Source: Cyanophora paradoxa | Taxonomy: Eukaryota > Glaucocystophyceae > Cyanophorales > Cyanophoraceae | Assembly: GCA_004431415.1 (NCBI GenBank) | Contig: QPMI01000430.1 | Coordinates: forward strand, 1 to 64,000 | Reading direction: 5' to 3' | Length of the DNA stretch: 64,000 nucleotides | The notes under the pieces: model-generated | Told to the model about the DNA's origin: nothing | Databases searched by the model: none | What the model saw: only the letters and a program-made list of their open reading frames with translations | Part shown: positions 22,144-35,599 of the stretch, piece by piece | Numbering within the stretch: the stretch's first letter is position 1 | Layout: every line of letters begins with the position of its first letter | Made by a program: the position numbers and the translations under genes

Positions 22144-22241
22144 GCTACGTATACGTGACCCTACGTCTAGACGTCACCGTCGATATATTTACGGCGCCGG
22201 CCAAGTTGGGGGAACTTGGGGCCAACTACTGTCAATCCACA

Positions 22242-22444
22242 AAGTTAGGCGACGACAAAGTTAGGCGCGGAAATCGCCGCGGATAGACGAGTTCACCCAT
22301 TCGTCTAACTTAATCCCCGTCTAACTGTGCCTAAAGGGGGTATGCCATAGTAACGCTTGTATGGAGCGACCAGCAGCTCGTCTATCTTTGTGAACGTCTA
22401 TCACGACGGGTGGGCAAACGTCTAAGAAAAGCGACGCCTAACTT
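22242..22444. repeat. MITE-like block with aagttaggcg ends
   Basis: Begins aagttaggcg and ends with its reverse complement cgcctaactt. Inside, motifs such as gtctaac and cgtctaag recur on both strands. No coding potential is apparent. Confidence 0.5.
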
Positions 22445-22533
22445 AATGACATGACAGTAGTACTTACGGGACCGTCACTGGTCCGTCATGATCAGTGGTC
22501 CGTCACGGCGTCACAGACTCACACTGTGACAGC

Positions 22534-22724
22534 TTAAATTGCCGCGTAGTTAAATTGCCGAATTCGACCCAAACCGGAATTGCCGTGGCGATAAATTGCC
22601 GAAACTCTGGATTTCTTCTAGATCTATGGCGCCATACAAAAGCGGCCGTTTAGCCCTACCCCCTGAGAATTGCCGTGGCTTAAAATTGCCGAATTCGGCC
22701 TCTCGGCAATTTACGGCAATTTAA
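22534..22724. repeat. MITE-like block with ttaaattgccg ends
   Basis: Begins ttaaattgccg and ends cggcaatttaa, perfect inverted ends 191 bp apart. At least five further aaattgccg / cggcaattt copies lie between them. Confidence 0.55.
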
Positions 22725-22739
22725 AACATCATGCTTCGT

Positions 22740-23400
22740 TCGCCGTCTCGATTGCGAGCCCCGGGCTTGCTGACTTGGCTGACAAGCCGGGGAAAACCGG
22801 CAAAACCCCTGGGCTGGCAAGTAGGGCACTGGCCAGCCAGGTCTCCCTCTGGCCAGCGGGCCAGCCCAAGCCGACGAAGCCTTGCCAGCGGCCCGGGGCT
22901 GGCCGCCAGCTTCCAGCGGAAACTTGGCCGGCCAGCTGGCAACCAGCCTCCAGCTAGGAGCCGAAGACTCGGCTAGGCCAGCTGGCCAGCCGACCAGCCG
23001 CAGAGCCCACGTTCTTAAATGAAATCGGTGTCTTGGAAACGCTTTCGTAACTGTTTTAATGTGCACGGTTAAGAATATTAGCTGTTGATCTTATCAAGCC
23101 ACCCCCTCAAGCCCCTCTCCTAGCCTGGAGCCGACCCCCTAGCCAGTGTCGCCGACCGGCTGGTCGCCCGATAAAGTCGAAAAAGGCTGGCCCGGCTGGT
23201 CAACAAATCGGGCGGCTGGGCCAGCCTAAAAGTCCAAAACCAGCCAGCCAGCTGTTCGGCCGGGCCGCTGGCCAGTGCCCTACTGGCAAGCCAGGGTTTC
23301 GGCTGCCTAGCCCAGGCGCCCCCGCCCAAATTGGCCGGCTAGCTAGCCGGCTTGGCCGCCGGCCAGTGCCCTACCCAAATTAAAACTGACCGAAAACAAC
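22740..23400. repeat. GC-rich inverted repeat region built on ggccagccgg words
   Basis: Words such as ctggccagc, agggcactggccag and ccagccagctggc recur on both strands. The left half (22,760-23,000) and the right half (23,130-23,370) are partly inverted copies of each other. Open frames here follow from the base composition and do not look like genes. Confidence 0.45.
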
Positions 23401-23426
23401 AAAACAAAAACACCGTAGGCTCTGCG

Positions 23427-23468
23427 GCCGCAGCCAATCGTGATTTTCCTTCGAAATAATGGTTCGTC
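23427..23468 (+). repeat. Direct repeat, copy 1 (agccaatcgtgattttcc...)
   Basis: A 40-bp sequence starting agccaatcgtgattttcc and ending ggttcgtcctc recurs at 24,727-24,766 in the same orientation, and a shorter part near 24,655. It may be the border of a repeated unit covering 23.4-24.7 kb. Confidence 0.6.
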
Positions 23469-23588
23469 CTCCTTCCAGAGGGGGTACATGTAACTTAGTA
23501 AGCGATAGCTAATTATAACTTAATATTATAAGAAGCTTAATTGCATCATGTTACATTAATTAGATGCATGATCGATCATGTCGCGATC

Positions 23589-23848
23589 GCATACTGGAGA
23601 ACTAGAAATGTTTAGTGGGCTGCATATTTATAGTACTAAAAGTTTTTGGGCGATCTACTAAATATTTCCCGCCAGCTAAAGCCGAGAATTTGCAGGGGTA
23701 GTCCCGTCTGCGCCATACAAAAGCCCTGTCAAGACTGAGTGACTGAGTCTCTGACTGACCTACTAAAGTTTTACCACCTGCTAAAGTGGCAGTTTTGGCG
23801 GAGTACTAATTATTTTCCTGCACTAAATTAACTAGTTCTCCAGTATGC
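23589..23848. mobile_element. MITE-like element with 17-bp perfect inverted ends
   Basis: Left end gcatactggagaactag (23,589-23,605) is the exact reverse complement of 23,832-23,848, and similarity continues inward (tttagtg / cactaaa). The 260-bp interior repeats ctactaaa and tgctaaag words on both strands. No open frame spans it. A target duplication is not obvious. Confidence 0.6.
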
Positions 23849-24004
23849 ATGCGCTGCTGATGATGCGCAAATATATATGCATATGCGCATGCAATGCCAT
23901 GCATGCGGCATGCCGAGTCATTCAAATGATTGCCGACACTGCGCATGCAGCGCTGACACAGTGACACTGTGTGACACGCGCCGCGCCGCGTCACCGGTAC
24001 TAGG

Positions 24005-24620
24005 CCTGCGGCTTGCAGGCAAGCCCTTGAGCCAAGCCCTTGAGCCGGGCTGGGGGGTCAAGCCCTTGCCCGGCTTTTGGCCGGCTCAAGCCGGCTCAAG
24101 CCCTGGAGGGGGAGGGGGGAGGGCGTCGGAGGGGGGTGCCGGACGCAGCTGCGCGCCTGCAGCGCATTCGAATCGAAGCTGATAAGAAGCTTAAGCTATA
24201 AGCCTGCGACGGCAACGTGCATTAACAGACGCGCGCGCGCACACGTACGTATAAGTACGTATACCGGTACCGGTACCCCTCGCGTGCGCGGCCGCGGCCC
24301 GTCCGCGCGCCGCGGCGCGGCACGGCCGCGGCCGGCCGCGCTTTCTCGTTATAATTACAATTGCGCAAAAGATGATAAGAGTATATGTACATGCGTTTCT
24401 TTGTGAATTCGAAGCTAAATATAAGCATTTCGCTGCGGTGCGAATGGCTTTCGAAACGGTACCCCCCCTCAGGCTTGCCGCAAGCCCGGCCAAGGGCTTG
24501 ACCCCGCCGGGAGCCCAAGCCCTTGGGCCGGCCGGTCGACCGGCTTGGCTTGGCTTGACCGCGAGATCCCGGGGCTTGGCTTGGCTTAAGCCGACTTTTT
24601 GGCCGGCAAGCCGCACCCCT
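24005..24620. repeat. aagcccttgagcc repeats and short-palindrome tracts
   Basis: Words such as caagcccttgagccggc recur at 24,020-24,110 and, inverted, at 24,470-24,610. Between them lie cgtacgtataagtacgtata and ggtaccggtaccggtacc, chains of triplets alternating with their reverse complements. No gene is seen. Confidence 0.45.
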
Positions 24621-24726
24621 AACCGGTACCCGGCCGGGCCCGCGTGACGCGCGAAGCCAATCGCGATCGTGATTTTCCTTCGATTAATTCAACGTTAACG
24701 TACACTGCGTGCAGCCGCTGAGCGCT

Positions 24727-24766
24727 AGCCAATCGTGATTTTCCTTCGAAATAATGGTTCGTCCTC
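24727..24766 (+). repeat. Direct repeat, copy 2
   Basis: Same sequence as 23,427-23,468, starting agccaatcgtgattttcc. It lies just before the extremely GC-rich tract that leads into duplication copy 2. Confidence 0.6.
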
Positions 24767-24799
24767 GCGAGATCGAGTTCCTAATGGTTTTTCTAATAA

Positions 24800-25420
24800 T
24801 TAATATTAATAATTGTTTTATAAAGCAGCGGCCGCGCGTCCGACGGACCGGCGACGGTCCGACGCCGGACCGACGTCGACGGTCCCGACTCCCGGGTCCG
24901 GTCTTCCGAAGTTCCCGGTTCAAGGTGGTTCCCCCCGCCGCCGGGCCGCCGGGCCCCCGGGCCCCGGCCCCGAATCCGCTCGAGGCTCGAGCTCCGAGCC
25001 TCGGCCCGAGTCGGAGGGGCCGGCTCCGCGCCGCGGCCGCGGCGGCCGCGGCGACTCGCGATCGCCGGCGAGTGCCGATCGCGACTCAATTCGCGATCGC
25101 GCGAGCTCGAGGGCCCGAGCGCGCGCGAGGGCCGAGGGCCCGAGGGCCGAGGCTCGTCCGACTCGGACGTCCGGTCGATCGACTTCCCGGCCCGTCGGGA
25201 GTCCCGGCCCCCGGGGACTCGGCGGGGAGTCCCGCGGCCGGGGCCGACCGTCGGACTCCGGGACCGGGGACGTCGAGCCTCGGAGGGAGCGGCCCGGGCC
25301 CCGGAGTCGAGGGCCTCGAGGCCGACTCGGCGAGTCGACGCCGCCGACTCGACGGTCGAGGGAGAACCGCGGACTCGGGAGGTCCGACGGTCGCGGGCGG
25401 CCCATATGCATGTGGCGGAC
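24800..25420. other. Very GC-rich low-complexity tract
   Basis: Dense in ctcgag, gagctc, ggcccgag and cgatcg words, with open frames on both strands that share no motif with a known family. It appears to be simple-sequence expansion next to the truncation point of the second ATPase copy, not a gene. Confidence 0.5.
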
Positions 25421-28400
25421 TCGCGGTCGCATGATGCATATGCCGCGGTGCGCGTGGCCATGGCCATCATGGCCATGGACTCGCCGACGACGGTGGCCTT
25501 CGCGATCGGACGAGCATGCGGCCGACGGCCCGACGCCCGCGCCGTCAGCACACCTGCGCCCCCGGACCCGCGCGCGGCGCGCGGGCGGTGCGTCGGCCTT
25601 GCTCTCAGCGGCCTGCCGCGCGGACCTGGGTGCCGGCGAGGAGGAGGGGGCTGGCGGGGCCCTTCTTGACGGCGTCGCTCTCGCCCGTGAGCCCGCTCTC
25701 GTCCGCCTCGAGCCCGAAGCCCACCACCAGCGCCCCGTCCGCCGGCACCTGCCCCCAGAGTCAGGGGGAGAGGGGGGGAGTGGGGGGGGTACGGGGCGGG
25801 CCTGGTCGCCGGCCTCGAGGAGGACGAGGTCGCCCACCACCAGCTCCGACGCCTGCACCTGTACCCCGGCGTCGGGGGGGGGGCGGGGCGGCAAGGCGGG
25901 GCGGGGGGTACGGCGTGCCTCGCGGGGGGCGCCGCCGCGGACGACGCGGGCGCGGCGGTCGTTCTTCACGCGGTTCAGCGCCCGGAACTGCGCCTCCTTC
26001 CTGCGGCCGGCGCGGCTCAGCGGCTCAGAGGGGCCGTGGGGGCGCCGGGGCCGGGCCGGTGCCGGGCGGGCGCGCGTGTAGTTGTTGGCGGCGGTGACGG
26101 CCGAGACGAGGGCCACGGCGCCCAGGATCGAGACCCCGTCCACCCAGGGGGGCACCCCCTCGTGCGGCACCACGACCATCGCCGCCCCCGGCGCCTCCCG
26201 CGGGCCCCGCGCGGCCTCTGCCTGCACCTCCTCCACCCCCGGCGGCGCGCCCGGCGCCGGCGGCGGGGCCTGCGGGCGTTCGGCGGCGGGCGGCGGCAGG
26301 GGCGGGGCGGGGCGGAGGGGAAAGCCGGCGGCGCACGGGCCCTGTGTGGCGAGGGAGACGGCGATAGAGACGCCGGCGGCGGCGACGAGGATGCGCAGCG
26401 TGCCGTCCTGCAGCGCCTCCCACAGCAGCGACCCGAACGACCGGCCCGCCGCCTCCGGCACCGCGTTCGCCCCGCCCCTGCCCCCGCGTCGGCCGCCCGA
26501 CGGCCCGCGGCGGCAGAGAGTGCGTTCGGAGAGCTTCTGCGCACCGCGCGCGGCGCTCGGCGATGGCGGCGGGGTCGTCGGGGAGGCCGTCCACCGCGTC
26601 GCTCCCGAGCCGCCGCGCCAGCTCCTCCGGCGGCTCCGGCGCAGCCTGCGGGGCGCCCGCCGGCGCCGACGGGGCCGGCCGCGGACCCGCCGGCCGCTCG
26701 GGCGCCGCATCCGCGACGGCCTGCGCATACGATTCGAACGCGGCCGGTTCGGAGGGCGCGTCGGCGATCGGGCCGCGGGGGCGCGCGCGGCCGTGCAGCA
26801 GCACTCACGTGCTCCGAGGACACCACAAAGCGCATCGGGAACCTTCGTCTGCTGTCCTCGCTCGCGTGCAGGCGTTGCGCGCCGGCGCCGAGGCCGAAGG
26901 AGGAACCGAGCTGGAACTGCCACCTAGGCAGGACGCGGGCGTACGTGCACTTTGCTCTCGCCCTGGCGCACTGCGAACGGGGCCGGGGGGGTCAGGGACG
27001 TGCCTCCCAGCGGAGATGACGCGCGTGCGGGCTGAGGGGAGACGGGTTACAGGGGGCGCACCGAGCTTGCGCTGCTGCAATGCGCTCCCCCTGATCGCTC
27101 TGCGGCGGCCGAGGGGGCCGCCAGCGCTAGCGGAGCCAGGAACATCGGAATGACGAGTACCCCCGTCAAAGTACGACCCCCCATCTCGAACTGGTTGTGC
27201 GTGAATGTTGATGGCGCAAAGCGGTGCTTCCGAGCGCGTATCGCGTTCTTGCGGTAGCGCGCACTTTCGCTGCTCCGCCCAGCGCAGACGCCCAGACCCG
27301 CCCCAGCTCAACAGGCGCCGCCGCTGCAGCGGTCCCTGCGGGCCCGCTGTGCGTCACCGGCAGCAGCGATGCGGCGATCGACGCCACCTGGCCTGCCGGG
27401 CCCGCGCTCCGACAACGTGCGCGTCGACGAGTACTAGTTCGAGGAGCTGGAACCGGACTTTGACAGCGCTTACGACGTCCTCCACCGCTCTCGCGACGGC
27501 GTGCCCGAGCGCTATGAGGCGGAGGAGGTCAAGTCTCCTGCGGCTGCGTGGAACAGATGGCACGCGGACCGGGCCCGCGGCCCCCGCATGCCCGCTCAGG
27601 TGCGGCGGCTCGCTCGCCTGCGCATCGTCCTCACAACATTAAGCGGGCTCTGCGTCGCGCTAATTGAGCTCTGGCGTGGCCCACAGCAGCGGCAGCAGCA
27701 GACAATTCGCGTGACGGTCTCGCCGCCGATGGCCGCCCCGCCACCGCTCGGCTCCGCGGTCATGGTGCGCACGCGCGCTTCGACAGCTTCGACGACTCAC
27801 TCTTCTCCTCCGCTCGGCGCCGCGGCCTCGCCGCTGCCGCTGCCGCCAACCAGAGGCGGTTCGCTGACCGCTCGGGCCGGGGCGGCAGGTGCGGGTCGTG
27901 CGGGTCGCGGAGCACGCGGCGGCCGCGCGGGTCGCGGAGCACGCGGCGGCCGCGCGGAGCGGCCTGCGCCCGTCGTACGCCAGTGTGCCCGCCTTCCCCT
28001 CGGAGGCCCTCCCCGCGTTCCTCGCCCGGTCCGCCCCGCGCCCCGCCGACCCCCCGCCGCCGGCCGTCGCTGACGGGCGCGACCGCGAGCGCGCAGGGTG
28101 GCCGAGCGGTTCGGGGTGCGGCCGGCGCCCCCGGCGCTGGGTCGGCTCTTCGTGGAGGCCGCCGGGGGCGCGGCGGAGATCGCCGAGACCGCCGCCCGGG
28201 CGCCGTGCGCGCCGCCGCCCCGGGCGCCGCCTGCCCCCGGCCCCGAGCCCGCGTGACCGCCCGGGCCCCCGCGCAGGTCGGATCCGACCCGGTCATCTAC
28301 GCGGCCCCGGGGGACCCGCTGCCCGGCCCCGCCGGCCAGCCCCGCCGCGCCCGCCTCCGCCCCTCGGGCCCCGCCCGCGGCCGCGCCCCAGCGGGCCGGG

Positions 28401-29034
28401 CTCCGGCTCCGGCAGCTCGGGCTCGTCGGCCCTGAGCGGGTCGGCGTCAACGGCCTCGGGCCCGGGCGCCCCCTCCGGCGCCTCCGCATCGAGCCTCGAG
28501 GGGGACACCCGTGCGCCCGTCTCTGACGGCCGCCCCGCCGCCGCCCCCGCGCCCCGCCGACGCCCGGCCCGCAGACCACAGCCGGGAGATGTCGGGCCGG
28601 CTGCTGTCGGGGCCGGCGCCGCTGCTGAGCCCCGCCGTGCTCCCCGCGCCCACCGCGCGCCGCGTCCGCCTCTCGCCGCCGGCCGCCTCCGCGCCCGGCG
28701 CGCTGCCGCCCTCCTCCGCGCGCCTGACGTACGCGCTGCCCTCGTCGCACGTGCTCCCGCCGCCCCTGCTGCTGCCCGCCGCGCCCGAGGCCGCCGCCGG
28801 CGACGCGCTGGCGCTCGCCTCGCCGGCGCCGTCGGCGCTCTCGGCGGGTCGTACCCGGCGACGCCGGGAGCGCGCTGAGCCGGCGGACAGTCCACGAGGA
28901 GGCCGCCTTCCTCCACCGCCTCTACGGCGGCCGGCCCCGCGACGTCCGCCCGCCCGCCCCTCTTCTCGCGCGCCTCTGTCTGACGCCCGCCGGCCCCCGC
29001 GCAGCTACGGAGCGGCGGGTCGCCGCCGGGGAGC
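25420..29034. repeat. Segmental duplication, copy 2
   Basis: Second copy of 14,860-18,446 in the same orientation. On the left, similarity fades between 25,420 and 25,560, where palindromic words (ccatggccatcatggccatgg) interrupt what is a continuous ATPase exon in copy 1. On the right it ends at about 29,034, but the plus-strand gene continues. Confidence 0.9.
25440..26990 (-). pseudogene. Ca2+-ATPase, truncated second copy
   Basis: Contains only the N-terminal part: [19 protein letters not shown] (about 26,430), [23 protein letters not shown] (about 26,100), [20 protein letters not shown] (about 25,960) and [15 protein letters not shown] (about 25,680). The exon after this is broken up by palindromic insertions near 25,460-25,540. 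The phosphorylation site, nucleotide-binding domain and C-terminal membrane segments are missing. The 5' region has an in-frame stop not present in copy 1. It cannot encode a pump. Confidence 0.8.
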
Positions 29035-29570
29035 CCCGGGGGCGGCGGGGCGTGGGCGGCGAGCCTGGACGGCTCGGCGTACGGCTCGCTGCCCTCGCTG
29101 CGCGGCCTCAAGTCCCGCCACCGCGCCTCCGAGATGGCCTCCTCCGACGTCTACTGGGTTCCCCCCCCTCCCCTCCGCCTTCCTCCCCGCCTCCGCCGCC
29201 GCCGCTCACGCCGCCCCCGCGCCCCCGTGCCGCAGAACGAGAGCAGCAACATGCGGAGCCGGCTGCGGCCCTACGTCTGGTTCCGCATCGCCTGTGCGCG
29301 CCTCCCGCGGCAGCCTCGCGCGCCGGGGTCCGAGCGGGGGCGCGCAGGCGTGCTGCAGGCGGCGGCGGGCGTGTACTACTTCTACTGGCGCTTCAGCGCG
29401 ACGGTGCCGGGGCGCGGCCTCGCCACGACGACCTCGTCGAACCTGGCCGTGTGGACCCTGTTCATGGCTTTCGACCTGTGGACCTTCCTTACCTGCAACC
29501 TTTTCCTCCTCAACCTCTGGAAGCGCAACGAGCGCGACACGCGGCCCCTCGACGACTGTGCATGCAAGCC
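27205..29570 (+). CDS. Unknown multi-exon host gene with C-terminal membrane region (longer copy)
   Basis: Second copy of the gene at 16,577, divergent from the ATPase fragment. Shared pieces include YDVLHRSRDGVPERYEAEEV, RVAERFGVRPAPPALGRLFVEAA (about 28,100), a Ser/Gly-rich stretch (about 28,410) and SRRTVHEEAAFLHRLYGGRP (about 28,880). Beyond the duplication come SLDGSAYGSLPSLRGLKSRH (about 29,065), a GT-AG intron, ESSNMRSRLRPYVWFRIA, and an exon with LQAAAGVYYFYWRFSAT plus SSNLAVWTLFMAFDLWTFLT and a second hydrophobic run, ending KRNERDTRPLDD. The YYFYWR and charged-after-membrane pattern faintly recalls the N-terminal membrane part of cellulose-synthase-like glycosyltransferases, but no catalytic domain follows, so the function is unknown. 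An in-frame stop near 27,444 shows that the 5' part is uncertain. Confidence 0.45.
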
Positions 29571-30300
29571 CGGTGCCCCCGCCCCTCCCCTCCTCCCCTC
29601 CCGCTCGTCTGACCCTGCCCCGCCCGCCAGCCTTCCCCCGGGAGTAACTCGGTACCTTAGCTGCCTCTACCCCGCTTTTGTACTTTCGAGGTCCTTTCGA
29701 GTTTTTTCATGGTACTTGAGGAGGTTTACGGGTGGAAATTTCTGCCGGTTCCTAATTATAAATCGCTGTGGGCTGGGGAGTCAGTGGGGACGGGCGCGTT
29801 CCGGTACGCTTCGGGGTACCGGTACGTATACGCTACGGTCGCCCCTGGGCGATCGGCCAAGCTCGAGGCTCGCGTGCCGAGTCAGCAAGCTCGTATACGT
29901 ACGTGGGTCGGGGGAGAGCTCGGCAAGGAGGAGCTCGAGCTCAGCGCGGCCGCCGGCTGATCATGACCGGCCGGGGCCCTGCAACCCCGGACCCTAGGCC
30001 TGAGCCAGTTGGCGAGCTAGCGTGCGAGATTCGCGTGCGATGATCAGCGACTCGCTTGTGAGTCCGCAGGCAGAGGGGGAGGGGGGGGGGAGGGGGGGGG
30101 AGGGGGAGGGGGAGGAGCATGGCAGAGGAGCTCAGAGCCGCCGCCGGGCACTGGAGCTCGAGCTCGAGGCAAGCCTCGGGCAGCGCACGGATTCGGCGAA
30201 GCTTAAGCTCGAGGGTTGACCCGCGAGAGGGTGCCACGAGAGAGTGAAGCGGGCCCGGGATCCGGAGGAAGAGGGAGGATCCGGAGGAAGTTCTACATCG
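29571..30300. other. Host DNA without recognisable gene; palindromes and a G-rich tract
   Basis: Holds ggtaccggtacgtatacg near 29,815, gagctcgagctc chains near 29,930 and 30,150, and a purine tract of long G runs at 30,077-30,117. Frames are open on both strands but match nothing. Confidence 0.4.
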
Positions 30301-30940
30301 ACAGCCAGTGCAGTGCTATGAATCTGGAACGCCGAACACGCGATTGGCGCCCGCGTGCCGGCGCCGGGCAGCTACAGGCAGTGGAAAGGCGCTGACTCGC
30401 GATATCGATCGTCTGCCAACCTTTCTTCGAATTTCTCAACGCTAAACATGTACACAGTACTATCATAGAGACTGGCCGGTAATTCACGAATACAACATTC
30501 AATTCTACAGCTATTAGCAGCTAAAAGAAACACGAAAGCGAAAGAGAAATGAAGTTGATGTACGTTATCTTTATTGTATTTATCTCTGGGGATCTGGTCG
30601 CGATCGTGGCTCGCCTCATTAGAGGCTCGCGCCGAATGCGAAACCAATGGCGACACTGAAGAGCAGACCGACAAGCTTAAGCCCCTGGATGTAACGAGTA
30701 AGATTGCGAATTTGATCATTTCATTTACATTTAGACAGGTTCACCATGGGCGAGCTTGGCGGAGCCGCAGCGCTCGGCCCTGCAAAGGAAATCGTTCGGC
30801 CCGTTAGGGTTACGTTGGAAATTATCGAAAACAAGTTCATATTGTCTCACAGTAGGGAATGCTGGTTGTAGAGCCAACCGGCGTCCACCTGAATGCCTGC
30901 CGAATCACAGCAGAAGGTAGATTATATAATCAGTTATAGA
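30301..30940. other. Host intergenic DNA
   Basis: No convincing gene is seen; the short frames overlap each other on both strands. It lies on the 3' side of the second secreted-protein gene. Confidence 0.35.
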
Positions 30941-33844
<2,904 letters not shown>

Positions 33845-34164
33845 GGCGTTGCCAAGTACTAGTTGTGTATCAACCGTATCAACTTGTGATCGGCGCGGCC
33901 GGCGCCCTTCGTTCAATCTGGATACGCGGCTCGGCGGACGCTTTCAAGTTTGCAACTGCGCTCAGCAGCTTTCCCGGCCGCGGCCGCGGGCTACTAGGCT
34001 ATCCTAGTAACTCAGTGACCGACTAACAACTGAGTAGGCTATTCCTACTAGAGTGACACTGAGTTTTTATCTGTAGATGTAGAAACGTTCGTCGAGACTT
34101 AATTTCGACAAAACCGGTACCCGAAAATCGTGACGAAAATATGGTTCGACAGCATCATAATTTC

Positions 34165-34250
34165 GTCAGCCCCGCGACTCCGCCATAGACGAGTCAGCCC
34201 CGCGACTCCGCCATAGACGGGTCAGCCCCGCGACTCCGCCAGAGATCTAG
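34165..34250 (+). repeat. 28-bp tandem repeat, three units
   Basis: Units start at 34,165, 34,193 and 34,221 with gtcagccccgcgactccgcc; the third diverges at its end. A ttaatttcgaca-type motif array lies just to the left (34,095-34,165). It resembles the short-motif blocks at 21-24 kb. Confidence 0.7.
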
Positions 34251-34330
34251 ACGGGTCCGACTCGTCCGAGTCACCGACGCACCGTGGTCCGTACGCGTGG
34301 TCCCGGAGTCCGTGGACCGTGACCGTGGCC

Positions 34331-34430
34331 CTGACTGTGACTGAATCAGTCAACCCGAGGTTCAGTCAGGCTACCGTGCAAAAGCCGGGGAAAATGACCA
34401 GGAAATGGCAGGAATTGACCCAAGCGCGAT
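34331..34430 (+). repeat. Host repeat left of element B
   Basis: Starts ctgactgtgactga, continues with gtcaa...aggttcag and ccgtgcaaaa, and ends tgacccaag. The same order of words occurs at 63,897-64,000 on the other side of element B, in the same orientation, with moderate divergence. Element B therefore lies between two copies of a dispersed host repeat. Confidence 0.65.
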
Positions 34431-34606
34431 CTATCTACTTCATTCAAGTTGCCAAGCATCAGGCAAGGCACGTTATGCGAGCAGAGAGGACGAGAAAAGG
34501 AGATTCGGCCCCCGCCTAGCGCAAGTCAGACTCCATTAGCCTCTTTCCATGCACATGGGCGCGCGGTTTCTTGAAGATTTCGACGACAGAAGATCATTTT
34601 TTGGTC

Positions 34607-34612
34607 GACCCA
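34607..34612 (+). other. Target-site duplication, left (gaccca)
   Basis: gaccca directly precedes the left terminal repeat; the same six bases directly follow the right terminal repeat at 63,781. Six-base duplications are the known signature of Polinton/Maverick integrases. Confidence 0.9.
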
Positions 34613-34697
34613 ACACATAAAGAAATACAAATTTAAATCCCTCCGCTTCGCGCTTCGCGCTTCGCTCCTGGATTTAAATTTGTATTTCTTTATGTGT
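34613..34697. repeat. Terminal hairpin, left
   Basis: A 28-bp perfect stem (arms 34,613-34,640 and 34,670-34,697, starting acacataaagaaatac) encloses a 29-base loop of cgcttcg repeats. The structure is identical at the right end. Hairpin-like ends may be recognised by the integrase or by the terminal-protein replication machinery; that role is inferred. Confidence 0.9.
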
Positions 34698-34879
34698 AAA
34701 TTAATCGAAAATATTTAAAAAATAAATCAAAATGTTTAATAAAATCAATTAAATTTAAATAAATTCGATTAAATTAATTGGTATAATATCAATTAAATTA
34801 TGATTTTATGAAATTTATATAAATTTTTGATAAATTACGTATTTCTCAATTGATTCAATGATATAAACGCGATATAACA

Positions 34880-35310
34880 CAGAGTTGCATTATGTCCAAT
34901 TAAACAATCGATGAGATTGCGGCATATTTTGTTGGAAGAGATGGTTACTGCATTATGTCCAATTAAACAATCGATGAAATATCGGATGAAAATAATTCAC
35001 TCGTTACTGCATTATGTCCAATTAAACAATCGTTGAGATTGCGGCGTATTTTGTTGGAAGAGATGGTTACTGCATCAGGTCCAATTAAACAATCGATGAG
35101 ATTCGGGTAAGCTTTTTACTGTATCGAAAATGACCCCAGAGTTGCATTATGTCCAATTAAACAATTGATAAGATTGGATTCTGTTTTTTACTGTAAAAAC
35201 ATTGTATCTTAGGTGTATCAATCTCAATTGAATTAATCGATGTAATTTTGTTGGAAGAGATGGTTACAGCATTATGTCCAATTAAACAATCGATGAGATT
35301 TCGCTGAGAT
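34880..35310 (+). repeat. Tandem array of gtccaattaaacaat units in the left TIR
   Basis: Six copies of a unit gcattatgtccaattaaaca with tcgatgagat behind it, irregularly spaced and separated in part by a ttttgttggaagagatggtt linker. The array is mirrored in the right TIR (62,930-63,350). It is a candidate iteron-like binding site. Confidence 0.85.
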
Positions 35311-35599
35311 GAAAACGGTTAGGCACTTTTTTATCGTGATCGGCGGATATCATTTAGATATAAAACGGGCTACTGAAATGGAGCGGGTTAATCGAAGTAG
35401 GCACTTTTTTTAATCGCGGTAGGCAGCGTAGGCGCGTTAGGCACTTCCTTATCGAGAATTAAAAAGAAGTCCCAAATACATCAACTTGTGTTTTTCAAAA
35501 CGTTGATTTTATTTTTTATAGAGAGTTTCCAGAAAAGGTGCCTAAGTGCCTAACGTCAATTAAAAGTGCCTAACTTCAATTAAAAGTGCCTAACTTCAA

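Noticed and set aside
24754-26081. Arg/Pro/Ala-rich long frames as possible novel genes
   Set aside because: Low complexity, no shared motif, and partly antisense to the truncated ATPase copy.
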